Part shown: one piece after another, positions 38,808 through 48,374 of the stretch
Position numbering within the stretch: position 1 is the stretch's first letter
Layout of the letters: each line of letters opens with the position of its first letter
NCBI GenBank assembly: GCA_023212725.1
Contig: JALBYF010000016.1
Coordinates: 62,001 to 126,000, forward strand
DNA from: Tranzscheliella williamsii
Lineage: Eukaryota > Basidiomycota > Ustilaginomycetes > Ustilaginales > Ustilaginaceae
Length of the DNA stretch: 64,000 bases
Reading direction: 5' to 3'
Translations under genes and position numbers: made by a program
Notes under the pieces: generated by a model
Seen by the model: only the letters and a program-made list of their open reading frames with translations
Told to the model about the DNA's origin: nothing
Databases searched by the model: none

Positions 38808-41072
38808 TTACACAATCTTGCGGAACTTCCTCTTGTTTTTTACGGTCCGGCTGCTTTCAAAGTCATCTTCCTCGTCCTCATCGCTCTCCTCGACTGCTTG
38901 GCGGGCTCGACTGCTCATCATCTGCGCAATGGTTTCGTGGCCATTGCGCCAGGGTTGCTCGTCGTCGCTGCGCGGCGGAAGTGCGGTCTTGTTGTGCTGG
39001 GCGGGTGGGGCATAGGCGGCCGCGACCGGGGTGACGACCGAGCGACGTAGGTCTTGGAGCATCGGCCGAGAGATGGTCGGCGTGGCGTAGCTGGTGTCGG
39101 ACATTTGCGAGAAGGTGGTCAGGTCGCCGGCCTCGGCTTTTCTGAATCTGCGGCACTGTGCGAAGAAGATGTGCACGTCGCGCCGGCAGATGTTCTCCAG
39201 CGAGTAGGTATTCCCGGCGGGGACCTGAAAGATGCCGCCGGGCCCTACGGTGAACACCTTGCGATGCACCTGGACACGCAGCGCGCCCTGGATCACGGTG
39301 AAGACAAAGTTGTTGTCCTTGCTCGGTTTGGTCGGCTTGCTCGTGTGGGGGGGTAGCTGCAGCACCCCGGTGGCCATCAGCCCATCGCAGTTAAAGACCT
39401 TCTGGAATTTGAACTGGTACGGTGGCACCGCCAGCGGCTGTATCGAGGCGCCCGTCTTCACCACTTCCTTCTCTACCTCGCGCCCTGTTTCGGCATCGAT
39501 GACTAAGCCGGTCGGGCTTGTTTCATCGTCCCAGCCGTCTTCGGGATGCATTGTGTCGGCGGTCGGATCCAGCTGGACCCATTCGCCATCGCTCCGGTCC
39601 GGCGTTTGCGAGACGCTTTCCCGCTTGCTGTGGCCGGGTCTACGCGGTGCTTTTTTCGGCCGCCGGTTGCTGGTGGCAAATGTACCTTCGCCTGGAGCGC
39701 GAGGTATACGGATAACTTCTTTGACGTCCAGCACGGGCACACGCTTGCGAACCAGCATCATGGACGGGTCTTCCTCGAACTCGTCCTCTCCGGCCGTCGA
39801 TCGCCTCAAGAGGTCCGCTGGGCTCTGGCCTGTCGGCAGACTCGGCCGGCCATACCGGATCCGTTCGCCACGCCAGTACTCTAGCGGCGCAAATTTCTGG
39901 CGCGTGCTTCTCCTGATGCCGTTCTTATCGATCACAGAGGACTGCGTCTGCGACATTACCGTTTCAATCCTTTCGTTCTCCGACGGCTGAGCCCTTTTCT
40001 TCGCCGTACTGGTAGGCTGCGGCTTCTTTGCTCTCGGAGCGGGAGCCGCCGTCGCCCCTGCATTGTCAATAGGAGCCTGCTCTGTCACCTGCTTCTTTGG
40101 CGGCCTTCCTCGCTTCCGCTTCGGCGGCTCCTGCGGGGTGAGCTGCAGCGCCGCGGATGTCGGGGCGCCGTGGTCGTATAGATCAGCATGCGCTGCTGCT
40201 TTCTTGCTGGCTTTCGGGGTGGGTCGCTTGCCTGAAGACGTGGATGGCTTGCCTTTTGTTCGAGGAGAAGCCACTGGAAGCACGTCGTAGTCGTCTTGTT
40301 CCTCCATGTCGTAGTCGGCGTGGCCCGTGTCGACCTCTACTGGCTGGTAGGAGCCGACATTGTACGACTCTTCCTCGGAGTCGTCCATGTCCAGGTGACG
40401 GGACGGGACAGGAGGTCTGTTGACTGATGGTTTGCCGGATTGCCGGCCTGCATCTTTTCTTGCGGAAAGGCCTCGGAACGGAGCAGATGGCGCCGGGAGC
40501 GGGTGCCGCCTCCACTCGTCGTCTTCGTCCTCCATCGCTGCTGCGTCATCGCCTGCCATGGCTGTCAAGTCAAAGCTCCTGTTGCTGGTTGAATGGTTTA
40601 GCAGATCATCGTCGTCATCGGCAAGGGTGAGGTTGGGGCGGCTCGTGCTGCGGCGTTGGCGTGGGGAGGCGGCCTGCCTGTGAGAGGCATGCTTGATGGC
40701 AGAGTTGCTGCGATGATAAGGAGAGCTGGAGGGGCCCTGACCAGGCCGGTCGAGCGCGTAGCTGGGGGAGGGCATAGAGCTGTTCTGGATGTCCATGCTG
40801 CTGCTGTTGGGCGCTCTTCTGGCGGCGTTGGCAGAACTGCGGACGGAAGCATTGGGTACGGATCTGCGCGTGTAGCTGGTCTCATCGAACGAGTCTTGCT
40901 CCTCGTCCTCCTCGTCTTCGGATGGGTGATTGTCGAGGGCGGCCTGACTCGCCTTGTAGAAGGCCTCGAGGTCCTCGAATCCGTCCTCATCCCGAGCGAC
41001 GGCGGAGAGGCGCAGGCCCGTCCGCGAGCCGACGCCCGCCTCGTGAAAGCGCCGCGAGGCTTGAGGCGGCAT
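38808..41072 (-). CDS. MIF2: CENP-C / Mif2 inner kinetochore protein
   Basis: Single exon, 754 residues, ATG at 41072. The N-terminus has the Mif2 region (GVGSRTGLRL...RDEDGFEDLEAFY), then a long acidic/Ser-rich linker. A KRKRGRPPKK AT-hook precedes the CENP-C signature RRSTRQKFAPLEYWRGERI (~385-405), whose Arg and Trp bind the H2A acidic patch and the CENP-A tail in known structures. The C-terminal cupin dimerisation domain (~560-665) shows FVFTVIQGALRVQVHRK, VGPGGIFQVPAGNTYSLEN and DVHIFFAQCR. CENP-C links centromeric nucleosomes to the Mis12 complex. Every diagnostic module is present in the usual order, so the call is secure. A short Lys/Arg tail (KNKRKFRKIV) closes the protein. Confidence 0.96.
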   Translation of the reverse strand: MPPQASRRFHEAGVGSRTGLRLSAVARDEDGFEDLEAFYKASQAALDNHPSEDEEDEEQDSFDETSYTRRSVPNASVRSSANAARRAPNSSSMDIQNSSMPSPSYALDRPGQGPSSSPYHRSNSAIKHASHRQAASPRQRRSTSRPNLTLADDDDDLLNHSTSNRSFDLTAMAGDDAAAMEDEDDEWRRHPLPAPSAPFRGLSARKDAGRQSGKPSVNRPPVPSRHLDMDDSEEESYNVGSYQPVEVDTGHADYDMEEQDDYDVLPVASPRTKGKPSTSSGKRPTPKASKKAAAHADLYDHGAPTSAALQLTPQEPPKRKRGRPPKKQVTEQAPIDNAGATAAPAPRAKKPQPTSTAKKRAQPSENERIETVMSQTQSSVIDKNGIRRSTRQKFAPLEYWRGERIRYGRPSLPTGQSPADLLRRSTAGEDEFEEDPSMMLVRKRVPVLDVKEVIRIPRAPGEGTFATSNRRPKKAPRRPGHSKRESVSQTPDRSDGEWVQLDPTADTMHPEDGWDDETSPTGLVIDAETGREVEKEVVKTGASIQPLAVPPYQFKFQKVFNCDGLMATGVLQLPPHTSKPTKPSKDNNFVFTVIQGALRVQVHRKVFTVGPGGIFQVPAGNTYSLENICRRDVHIFFAQCRRFRKAEAGDLTTFSQMSDTSYATPTISRPMLQDLRRSVVTPVAAAYAPPAQHNKTALPPRSDDEQPWRNGHETIAQMMSSRARQAVEESDEDEEDDFESSRTVKNKRKFRKIV

Positions 41073-41963
41073 GCGGCTGAAGGTCCGTGTTTATGGCTCG
41101 AGCGATGGAGAGCAAATGGCCCCGCTGGCGCATTCAATGGTATGTGATGAGCGCCGACGAGAGTGGCTGTCCCTCGCGATCGCGGCTTGTCCACGCAGCC
41201 GCCTTCCGCACGGAATCGAAGAGGGTGGGCTTGACACGATGCGCAGTTGGAACGAAAGGGGCATCACAGTTAGGTGATGGATGGATGGACGGAGCGGTTC
41301 GCACTTGCCTCTATCTCCACCTCGTCTTCCCGAAGGCGGACCACACTCACACTCTCAACCTCACATCCGCTATCCACACTCGACTCTCACTTTTTCGTCA
41401 CGTCCAACCGCCATCTGACGCGCTCTTGGCGCGCACACACATAAACAACAACAACACCACCGCCTGTCTACGGATCTAACAGCCTGCTCTCTTTCTCCGC
41501 GCTCGCAGCGAAACAGCTCTTTTTCTGCTTCTCAAGCGTGCGAAGGCTGTTGCCACTCTGCTTTGCATCTGTCTGTCTAAAAAGAAAGGAAAAAGGTAAG
41601 AAATCCCACCTCCCCCTCCATCTGTGTGTCTCCTGCTTAGCATCTGTGTGGCAAGCTGTTGCTTTAGTGTCAAGCTGAGTTTCTTCCGCTGTGACTCGCC
41701 CTCTCTGTATCATGATTGTGCCCGATCCGCACTGGCATTGTTACGTGTGACTGTAGCGTCGTGCAGGTGGCCGGAACTTAATGCTTAAGTTTAGGGTTTC
41801 CTTCATTTGTGAAGGTGTTACTGCGCTTTTTTTTTAAACGAAGTCTCTCACAAACAGTCGGAAGGCTAGGAATTGGAAAGACAAAGGCTTAAGTGCCTAT
41901 GAAACGCTCTTGAGCTTGAGGCGCTGCGAAGGGAGGATCGTCCAGCATTTAAAGAGTGCCCGC
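41073..41963. other. Divergent promoter region CENP-C / C6 zinc-cluster gene
   Basis: About 890 bases between divergent starts. It contains an ACAACAACAACACCACC stretch near 41445, a single telomere-like TTTAGGGTTT at 41790-41799 and a T run near 41827. A four-codon upstream ATG frame (41899-41913) lies in the likely leader of the right-hand gene. Confidence 0.55.
41899..41913 (+). promoter_or_regulatory. Short upstream open reading frame (ATG AAA CGC TCT TGA)
   Basis: A four-codon frame ending 50 bases before the ATG at 41964. If it is in the mRNA leader it could lower or condition translation of the main frame. No leader evidence is available from sequence alone. Confidence 0.4.
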
Positions 41964-43025
41964 ATGTCGCCATACGTCCGCTTTCCGCGTTCCCGCCTCA
42001 GATCCAATCGACTTTCCTCGATAAAGGTCGAAGATCGTGCGCTCCCTTTCGCCCAACCAGCCATGGTCAAAATGGAGGAGACGCCCTCCGTCTCGCCTGC
42101 TAGACGGGCGCCGGCCGCTCAGTCTGAGAAAGGAGCCGCGCAAGAAAAGTCGACGCCAACAGCGGCTTCAGCAAGCCAATCCTGTCTCGCTCCGCGGCAA
42201 GGACAATCGTCCCGGGAGATGACGACGTCCAGTGCAGCCTCAAGTCGACCGCCCCTCGCTCCAACGGCATACACGTTAGCCGAAACCAAAAGCGATATGT
42301 CTGGCAGGCGAATCGCGCGGCTTCCTAGGAGGCACGACGCAGCTGCCCAGCTTGCGGACGGCGATCCGGATCGGTCTTCCCCAGCCGCGCAATCTGCCGA
42401 GGCGAAGAAGCAGAGTAACCTTCGCCACCGGGCAACGGCCAAGGCCAAGAAGAACCACATTCGAGAGCGCAAACTGGCGGAATGGGGAGAGAACCAATGC
42501 AGCACCTGCATCCGGAAGAACGTCGACTGCGAGAAGCCGGCTCTGGAGGACGTCAACACGGTGAGATGCAGGTGCTGCTCGGAGAGCAACTCCAACTGCT
42601 CGATCGGGTCCGTGGTTTTTCACCGAAATTACCTCCTGCAGGGTGAACGTCCCTTGACCGTGGCTGACATCCCTGGTCCACCGGCCGCAAGCTCGCCAGG
42701 ACATACGCACCCCGCACAAGACCAGGAAACAACCAACGCGACGCCAGCAGCAACTGGCGTAGAGGCAAAGGAGATGACCCCACTTCACAGCGAGACGGAA
42801 GAATCTCTGCGCGAGACCAGGCATCTCCAGCGCGAGAAACAGGCCCTCCTTTGGTACTTTAAGTCCAGCCGGATCTTCCTCCAACTTTGCCAGGAGGACG
42901 CAGAACAAGCTGAATATCTCGACGAGGCGGTCGCGGTATATGAGAGGACCATTTCGTTGCTCCTCAACATGGCCACTATTGCACGCCCCGAGACCCACCT
43001 CGCCGAGGACCAAGACGAGGACTAG
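41964..43025 (+). CDS. Putative C6 (Gal4-spaced) zinc-cluster protein
   Basis: Single exon. The open frame begins at a TTG at 41910, but the first ATG is 41964, giving 353 residues. I do not recognise an orthologue. The central region (~179-212) has six cysteines spaced C-x2-C-x6-C-x12-C-x2-C-x6-C, the spacing of fungal Zn2Cys6 DNA-binding clusters, with a strongly basic run (HRATAKAKKNHIRERK) just before it. The usual Arg/Lys residues between Cys2 and Cys3 are reduced to IRKNVD, and one position inside the fourth-fifth cysteine step is also Cys. The C-terminal ~80 residues are helical and Leu/Glu-rich (a possible coiled coil), followed by an acidic end. A small DNA-binding regulator is likely; the target is unknown. 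Confidence 0.72.
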   Translation: MSPYVRFPRSRLRSNRLSSIKVEDRALPFAQPAMVKMEETPSVSPARRAPAAQSEKGAAQEKSTPTAASASQSCLAPRQGQSSREMTTSSAASSRPPLAPTAYTLAETKSDMSGRRIARLPRRHDAAAQLADGDPDRSSPAAQSAEAKKQSNLRHRATAKAKKNHIRERKLAEWGENQCSTCIRKNVDCEKPALEDVNTVRCRCCSESNSNCSIGSVVFHRNYLLQGERPLTVADIPGPPAASSPGHTHPAQDQETTNATPAATGVEAKEMTPLHSETEESLRETRHLQREKQALLWYFKSSRIFLQLCQEDAEQAEYLDEAVAVYERTISLLLNMATIARPETHLAEDQDED

Positions 43026-43503
43026 CACACGCAGACCACATCCCATCTCTCGCCTCGATAGGCATCGATCAAGTATTCACTCGGCGCACGGTGCTTTGTC
43101 CTCGATGGTCAAGGATTTCGCCTAAGATATGCGCTCCACTTGTCCACGGCCCGTCCGACCAATGCGAGTGATGAAAAGATCGTCGAAGGCTTGGAGCTAC
43201 ACACGCGCGATAGAGAAGACTGGCTAGTTCGGCCTCAAAGGCTAGTTCGACCCATCTCACCCGTCGTCTGGCCAATAAGATTGCTCAATTGTGTGAGAAA
43301 GAAGCCACCACACGGGAGGGGACCGCGCGTTGCTGAGTTTGTGCGATGTGATGACAGTGACCAATGCTAAGACAAGGTGCGAGTGACAATAAATGGGCTG
43401 CGCGGGTCAGCGTCGAAGGGATGATAAGTTAGGTAAGCAAGCGGGGTGTGTGCTCTCGTGGTACGGAGGGACACGCAGCCATGCTACAGTAGGAACACAG
43501 ACT
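43026..43503. other. Convergent intergenic region
   Basis: About 480 bases between convergent stop codons; an AATAAA at 43388-43393 could serve the plus-strand gene. A GGCTAGTTCG sequence occurs near 43225 and again as GGCTAGTTCG near 43242; it looks A-/B-box-like but cannot be folded into a tRNA. Confidence 0.5.
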
Positions 43504-46500
43504 CTAGCGCCTGGCTAGGGGCTGCTTGCGGACGACGGGGCGCTTGGTGGGACTCTCGGAGTTTCTGGTTTGCCAGCCGTGTCGGCTGCTTTGTCCGGGG
43601 CTGAATGCGTCGTCTGCGGCACGCTTGGGCGCGTGGGTGGTGGGAGTGTCTGCGGGCGCGTGTTCGGTGGCGAGGGGCGGGTCTGGAGACGCTGGGCGTT
43701 CCTGGGTGTCGGAGGGCGGCGGTGGTGTTTGGTGCTTGCCGAGGATCTTCAGCAGGCGCGTGCGCTCCCTGCGCGCAGCAGGGTCGTCGTAGACGATGCG
43801 GATGCTGGCATCGAAGGGGGCCGTGCTCTGGCTCTGCGGCGCCAGCGCAAAGTCCTTCTCCAGACCCAGCGAGTATCCGTGCGCTGCTGCCTCCGCCGCC
43901 CGCTCCGCATCGCGCATCGCCTGCCGCTCCAGCACCTCCTCCGCCGCCATCATCGCCTCGCTCCCCACCGTGCTTGGCGGAGGCGATCGAGACCATTCCA
44001 GCTCGTCCGAACGCTGTTTCCGCAGCCGCCTTGGCGGCCGGCTCTTCTTCCGGAACCCGGGATCCAGCGCCCGGCTCCGCAGCAGGGCCATCACCTGGTC
44101 CGCCGAGGCCATCGGCTCGTCGGGCTCCTTCAGCTTCGAAGCCGCCGAAGGCCGGCTCAACTCTTCCCCTTCCAACCAAGCGGGACCGGGAGGTGCTATA
44201 GCTTCTTCTCCATCGTTCTCTTTGTCTGCGCCCTGCAACGTGGTGTCGATGCCTGCCTCCATATTCATCGCTGCCGGGACAATGGGCGCCTCGGAGTGGA
44301 CTCGAGCTTGTCGGTCGGGCTGCCCCACGTCCTCAGCGTCGTTATCGTCCATAATGGCCTGCATCAGCGGCGGGCGATGCGAAGAACCTGCATCTGCGGA
44401 AACCGAACGATGCCAAGGTTTGGCAGCTGCGACAAGACTTGCCTGCGTCTGCAGCGGCTGTAGTTGCGAAGCTTGCGATAGAAGATTGCCACTGATTGAT
44501 CCGTCCGAGCTCGACAGGATGGTGGCCAGGGACTTGGACGGGTTCAGAGACGCTGGGAAAAGGCTCTCATCGACTCGCAGACCTTCTTCCAGGCACTTGT
44601 CGAGCCAGAATGGGTGCACGAGAAACTTGCTCGGGTCACGATCTTTCAGTTCGCGGGGAGCACTGTTGCCTTGGTGCAAGATATGCGTTGTACTGTCCCC
44701 GACTTGCGCCTGGAAGCAGGCGCCAAGCTGCAGCGCCTTGCGCTCCAAAATTGTGGTTTGTGGGACGAGCGGTCTAGTGCGTGATAAGGTGCACCCCGAC
44801 AGCGGTAGCGTTAGATCCAGCTGCGAGGCCGGTCGCGACGATTCTGTGAAGGTAGTGCCACTTTCGCCGGACGCAGTGCGCTCCAAGATAGCCAGCGGGA
44901 CAGGAGGCGGGACAAGGCTGCCAGACCGCCTGGCTTCAACGAGGAAGCCTAGATCGACAACGGGAATACCGTGGCTTCGAGCTTTCTGCGCACGACGGCC
45001 AAGATAGCTTTCCGTGGTGGCACAGATAACGTGCGTCAAGAACTCGCCCTTCATCTGCTCGACGACTTGTCCGCCGATCTCTTCGACAAGCTTGCATGCA
45101 TGATAAGATTCAGGACTATCCTGCTGCAGACCTAGCAGAACCACCCTAAGGTTGCCGCCCTCTGCAAGGGGCAGTTGCACCCGTGCCGGGGCGGAGGCAA
45201 AGTAGGTACTAGGGTCAAAGAAGGCTTCGTGGTGCAGGCAGTATTCGATCCAAAAGTGCACCACAGGTGTCGCCTCTGCGTCTGGCCCTTGCAACGGCTG
45301 ATGGTGCTTCGTGTCGAGGACAATGAAATGAGGAACCGTAGGATCGTGCGCTGCCAGGACAGAGGCTCCACCGTTTCTGAGGACGCCTTCGAGCACCGCA
45401 GTCTTTTGCGGATCACCAAGGAGGACTTTGAAGCTGTAACCAGAGAAACAAGCTGCGCTTTTGGCAGCTCCTGGCACAGCATGGTGTGGCAGCGAGAGGA
45501 TAGGACTGGATGACTTGCGTTTGGGCATGGATGCGGCTATCGAGGTGGGTGCAGAAGAGAAGCTGGACGCTCGAGACATACTAAGAAGACCGTTGCGCTG
45601 CGTAGTGAAGGGCGTGAGCGCAGATGCTGTCGTAGGAAGACGATTCAAAGGCGGAGGTTCGGTGGACGAGGCCAAGGCCGAGCCGGTTTTGAGCTGCGTC
45701 AGGATGCTGTCAAAGGATCTATCCACCGCCGCCGCCGCTTTCTGCCTTGATCCAAGAGTGATCAACTCTTCTTCTTCGTCGTTTTCCCCTTGAATGTCTG
45801 CATGTGCATTGATCTGATTTCTGCTCTGTAGAAGGCTTCGTTGGCGAAGTGAGCTTGGCCCAGGCATGTTTTGTATCTTCTTGGTCGCAGTAGTGAAGGG
45901 ACTCTGAATGGATAGTGCCGGAGTATCACGGATGAATGGGGCTGCAATCTTACTGGTGGCCTTTTTGACCAGCTCTCTACGGACATCTTCGGGAGGCAAG
46001 TCAGCAAAGACCGAATAGGTTTGTTCGTTGAGGCAGCCGGCGGCCAGCTGGCAATCCTGCAGCCACTCGGGTCTGACCACGGCGATCTGAGCAGCAGCTT
46101 CCTCGCGAGAACCGGATCGACCCTGCCGACCTCTGTGGAGGAAGTGAAGAATGTAGTGGATGCTGCTGGAGGTTTCAGGGTCAGCAGTGCCGGAGACAAG
46201 ATGGGTGATGGTACTATCAAATCGTAGTTCGTCCGAGACATTAGCGCCAAGCTGCTTCGCTAAGGTGGCTAGCCTGCGACGCTCCGAGCCTGGCAAGCCT
46301 GCAAAGCAGATGGTAGTGTTGGCCAGGGCTTCAAGGGAGAATTGCTGCTGCAGCTGTTCTGCGTCTACATCCTCGCCTTGCAGCCATCGATTGCGAAGCT
46401 GAATGATCCAGTCGGGTTTGAGGATATACATTCCCAAGTCCAAAGCGAAGCGGTATTTCTGTGATCCGGGACGATCGGCAATCAAATGGGTCACATCCTC

Positions 46501-46842
46501 GGTGAGGTTTCCCTCGACTTTAGCCCCCAGCTCTGTGGCGTATTTTGTGAGTGAGAGTTTAGCGTCTCCCAGGCCGGTCATGGAGATTACGGCGCCTTTG
46601 AGCGGGTGGGCTGAGGAGCCGATGAAATCGGCATCGAGATGGGCGCCCTGGTCGACACCAGCGTCCCTGAGACGGCGAAAATGGTCGTCATCTTCTTGCT
46701 CACCCTTACGCGCGTCTTGATACCTGCTGCGCCTGTTCAGCAGCTGTTTGGAGGGGTTGACTTGGTCAGAGATGCGCGATGCAGGTCTAAGTTTGACATT
46801 GGGGATCTTGGTCGAGCGGTGCGACTTTGCTGAGCGATTCAT
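43504..46842 (-). CDS. Multi-BRCT replication/checkpoint scaffold, Dpb11/Rad4(Cut5)/TopBP1 type
   Basis: Single exon, 1112 residues, ATG at 46842. BRCT1 (~79-155) has LKGAVISMTGL...ELGAKVEGNLTEDVTHLIA and ends WLQGEDVD, closely recalling S. pombe Rad4 and TopBP1. BRCT2 (~175-270) has GSERRRLATLAKQLGA and THLVSG. Further BRCT-like blocks lie at ~464-550 (AACFSGYSFKVLLG...HFWIEYCL), ~564-640 (LRVVLLGLQ...THVICATTESYLGRRAQKA) and ~677-760 (LSGCTLSRTRPL...TTHILHQG...HPFWLDKCLEEG). The C-terminal ~350 residues are disordered and end in a basic patch. Such proteins recruit replication initiation factors and activate the ATR-type checkpoint through phosphopeptide-binding BRCT pairs. It is longer than yeast Dpb11 and Rad4, which have four BRCT domains. 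Confidence 0.85.
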   Translation of the reverse strand: MNRSAKSHRSTKIPNVKLRPASRISDQVNPSKQLLNRRSRYQDARKGEQEDDDHFRRLRDAGVDQGAHLDADFIGSSAHPLKGAVISMTGLGDAKLSLTKYATELGAKVEGNLTEDVTHLIADRPGSQKYRFALDLGMYILKPDWIIQLRNRWLQGEDVDAEQLQQQFSLEALANTTICFAGLPGSERRRLATLAKQLGANVSDELRFDSTITHLVSGTADPETSSSIHYILHFLHRGRQGRSGSREEAAAQIAVVRPEWLQDCQLAAGCLNEQTYSVFADLPPEDVRRELVKKATSKIAAPFIRDTPALSIQSPFTTATKKIQNMPGPSSLRQRSLLQSRNQINAHADIQGENDEEEELITLGSRQKAAAAVDRSFDSILTQLKTGSALASSTEPPPLNRLPTTASALTPFTTQRNGLLSMSRASSFSSAPTSIAASMPKRKSSSPILSLPHHAVPGAAKSAACFSGYSFKVLLGDPQKTAVLEGVLRNGGASVLAAHDPTVPHFIVLDTKHHQPLQGPDAEATPVVHFWIEYCLHHEAFFDPSTYFASAPARVQLPLAEGGNLRVVLLGLQQDSPESYHACKLVEEIGGQVVEQMKGEFLTHVICATTESYLGRRAQKARSHGIPVVDLGFLVEARRSGSLVPPPVPLAILERTASGESGTTFTESSRPASQLDLTLPLSGCTLSRTRPLVPQTTILERKALQLGACFQAQVGDSTTHILHQGNSAPRELKDRDPSKFLVHPFWLDKCLEEGLRVDESLFPASLNPSKSLATILSSSDGSISGNLLSQASQLQPLQTQASLVAAAKPWHRSVSADAGSSHRPPLMQAIMDDNDAEDVGQPDRQARVHSEAPIVPAAMNMEAGIDTTLQGADKENDGEEAIAPPGPAWLEGEELSRPSAASKLKEPDEPMASADQVMALLRSRALDPGFRKKSRPPRRLRKQRSDELEWSRSPPPSTVGSEAMMAAEEVLERQAMRDAERAAEAAAHGYSLGLEKDFALAPQSQSTAPFDASIRIVYDDPAARRERTRLLKILGKHQTPPPPSDTQERPASPDPPLATEHAPADTPTTHAPKRAADDAFSPGQSSRHGWQTRNSESPTKRPVVRKQPLARR

Positions 46843-48374
46843 GATCTAGGGCGTGGGCGTGACATGGGTGAAAGCGAGCGACGTCGGCCGATGAGCGTCG
46901 ATATCTTCTACGGAGTCGGTATTGGAGGCTAGTCTAAGGGGCTAAGAAGTTATAACTTGTCGAAGAAAGGAGGAGCATGCTAATCAAGATCACCACTGCG
47001 ACTGACTTAAACGTCAGCCTCAGCCCACAACACCGACAACTTTCCGACCAAAAGTGTAAAGTGGTTTCGCGACGCGCCAAAGAGTCTAACATAGACTTGG
47101 AGGCTCGATCTCGCTAGGCGACGTAACACAGAATCGAGCATTGTTCCAGAGCCTACACGGTGAGCTCGTTCCAGAGCCAATATTCACAACAGAAAACGCG
47201 AACCCCTGGCGAGTGTGATTACGTTTTGCGGGATGTAGTAGTTAGCCATCGACGATATCTGCCTTTGGAACCTTGCTGTTCTCGAGATGGTTTGGAGACA
47301 GGTCCTTTCATAGCGGGGCCTCACCCATGGCGTATGTAGATGACGGAGGAGCAAGTCAGTGGATCTGTTACGGTTGTAATTTGCTATGTAACTCCGTGGG
47401 GCAGTCGACCTTCTCTCGAGACGTGAGCTGCTGAGTGAGCAGGATGTCCTCGTCCCGATCTTGCTGAGCCTCTCTTCTAAGGTGAACAACGACGGTTCAC
47501 ATTTTACGAAACGGCTATAACTATGCCTCCAGTGCTATTGGGGCTGCCCTTTGCATCCCAATTTTTGCGTAACGAGCTGCGAAGTAGCTAAGAATTGCGC
47601 AGCGTCATGAAACCGACACGTCAACCGCATGAAAATTAATGACACGCTGCAGTACGATAAGTCTAGGCGCACCGCCGTATGCACATTTGCATACACTGAA
47701 GCGTCAAGGCGAGTCAGGGTCCAGCTGTACTCACACTCGATATAGTACTTTCTCCCTCCTATCAGACTGGAGACGCAGACACAGATGCAGACGCAGATGC
47801 AGAGGAAGCCCCAACACATCCTCCTCACACTGGTAACTTTTGTTACCCAAGTTGCAGCTGTAGTTATCGAGCTGGACTGCGAGTGTGAGTTGAGTGTGAC
47901 TGTGGTTGAAATGCGACGGTGACAAAATCAGAAAAATTGGATTATGACTGCCGTGGCTAAGGTCTGCTACCTCCACAGCCGCTGCGTAGCCGCTGCGTAG
48001 AGCGTTCCCACGCTTGTTGGACCGAAATTGCGGCGACTGCGATTGCGATTGCGACTCGCTCAGCTTGACTGTGTGACTGCGCGTCGGAGCTGCATTCTAT
48101 CCGCATCGAAAGTACAACGAGCGCAGACACTCACCATCATCATCCATTCACACTTCCACACCTCGTACCAGCAGCTTGGACAGCTTCACCCCACCCGCCA
48201 CGACTCCATCCTCTAGTGGCAGCAGTCACTAAACAGTTAGTTCTCCATCGTGCTCGTTGCCTCAGCATCCAAAGTACACTTCTGTCAGAGACAGAGCTCT
48301 CATCTGCGTAAGCGCTCTGCTTCTCATTTCGTTTGGTTTCCGCTTGGCGCACGATAGCACTCTCGGTTGCAACT
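46843..48374. other. Long divergent intergenic region with degenerate repeats
   Basis: A 1.53 kb gap between the BRCT gene and the LisH-CTLH gene. It contains scattered GAGTGTGA, TGACTGTG and GCGACTGCGATTGCGATTGCGA repeats (~47875-48080) and an AT-richer centre (~46900-47700). A CGTAAGCGC donor-like site near 48307 lies in the likely leader of the right-hand gene. No gene or RNA recognised. Confidence 0.55.
47875..48080. repeat. Degenerate hexamer-like repeats (GAGTGTGA / TGCGAT type)
   Basis: GCGAGTGTGAGTTGAGTGTGACTGTGG at ~47880-47906 and GGCGACTGCGATTGCGATTGCGAC at ~48032-48055, followed by TGACTGTGTGACTGCG. The best block has three near-exact GATTGC units; the rest are diverged. Confidence 0.6.

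Noticed and set aside
41790..41799. Telomere-like TTTAGGGTTT
   Set aside because: A single occurrence in a promoter region; no array, so no telomeric or interstitial-telomere tract.
43220..43260. Pol III A-/B-box-like GGCTAGTTCG repeats
   Set aside because: The two sites are too close together and do not fold into a tRNA cloverleaf.
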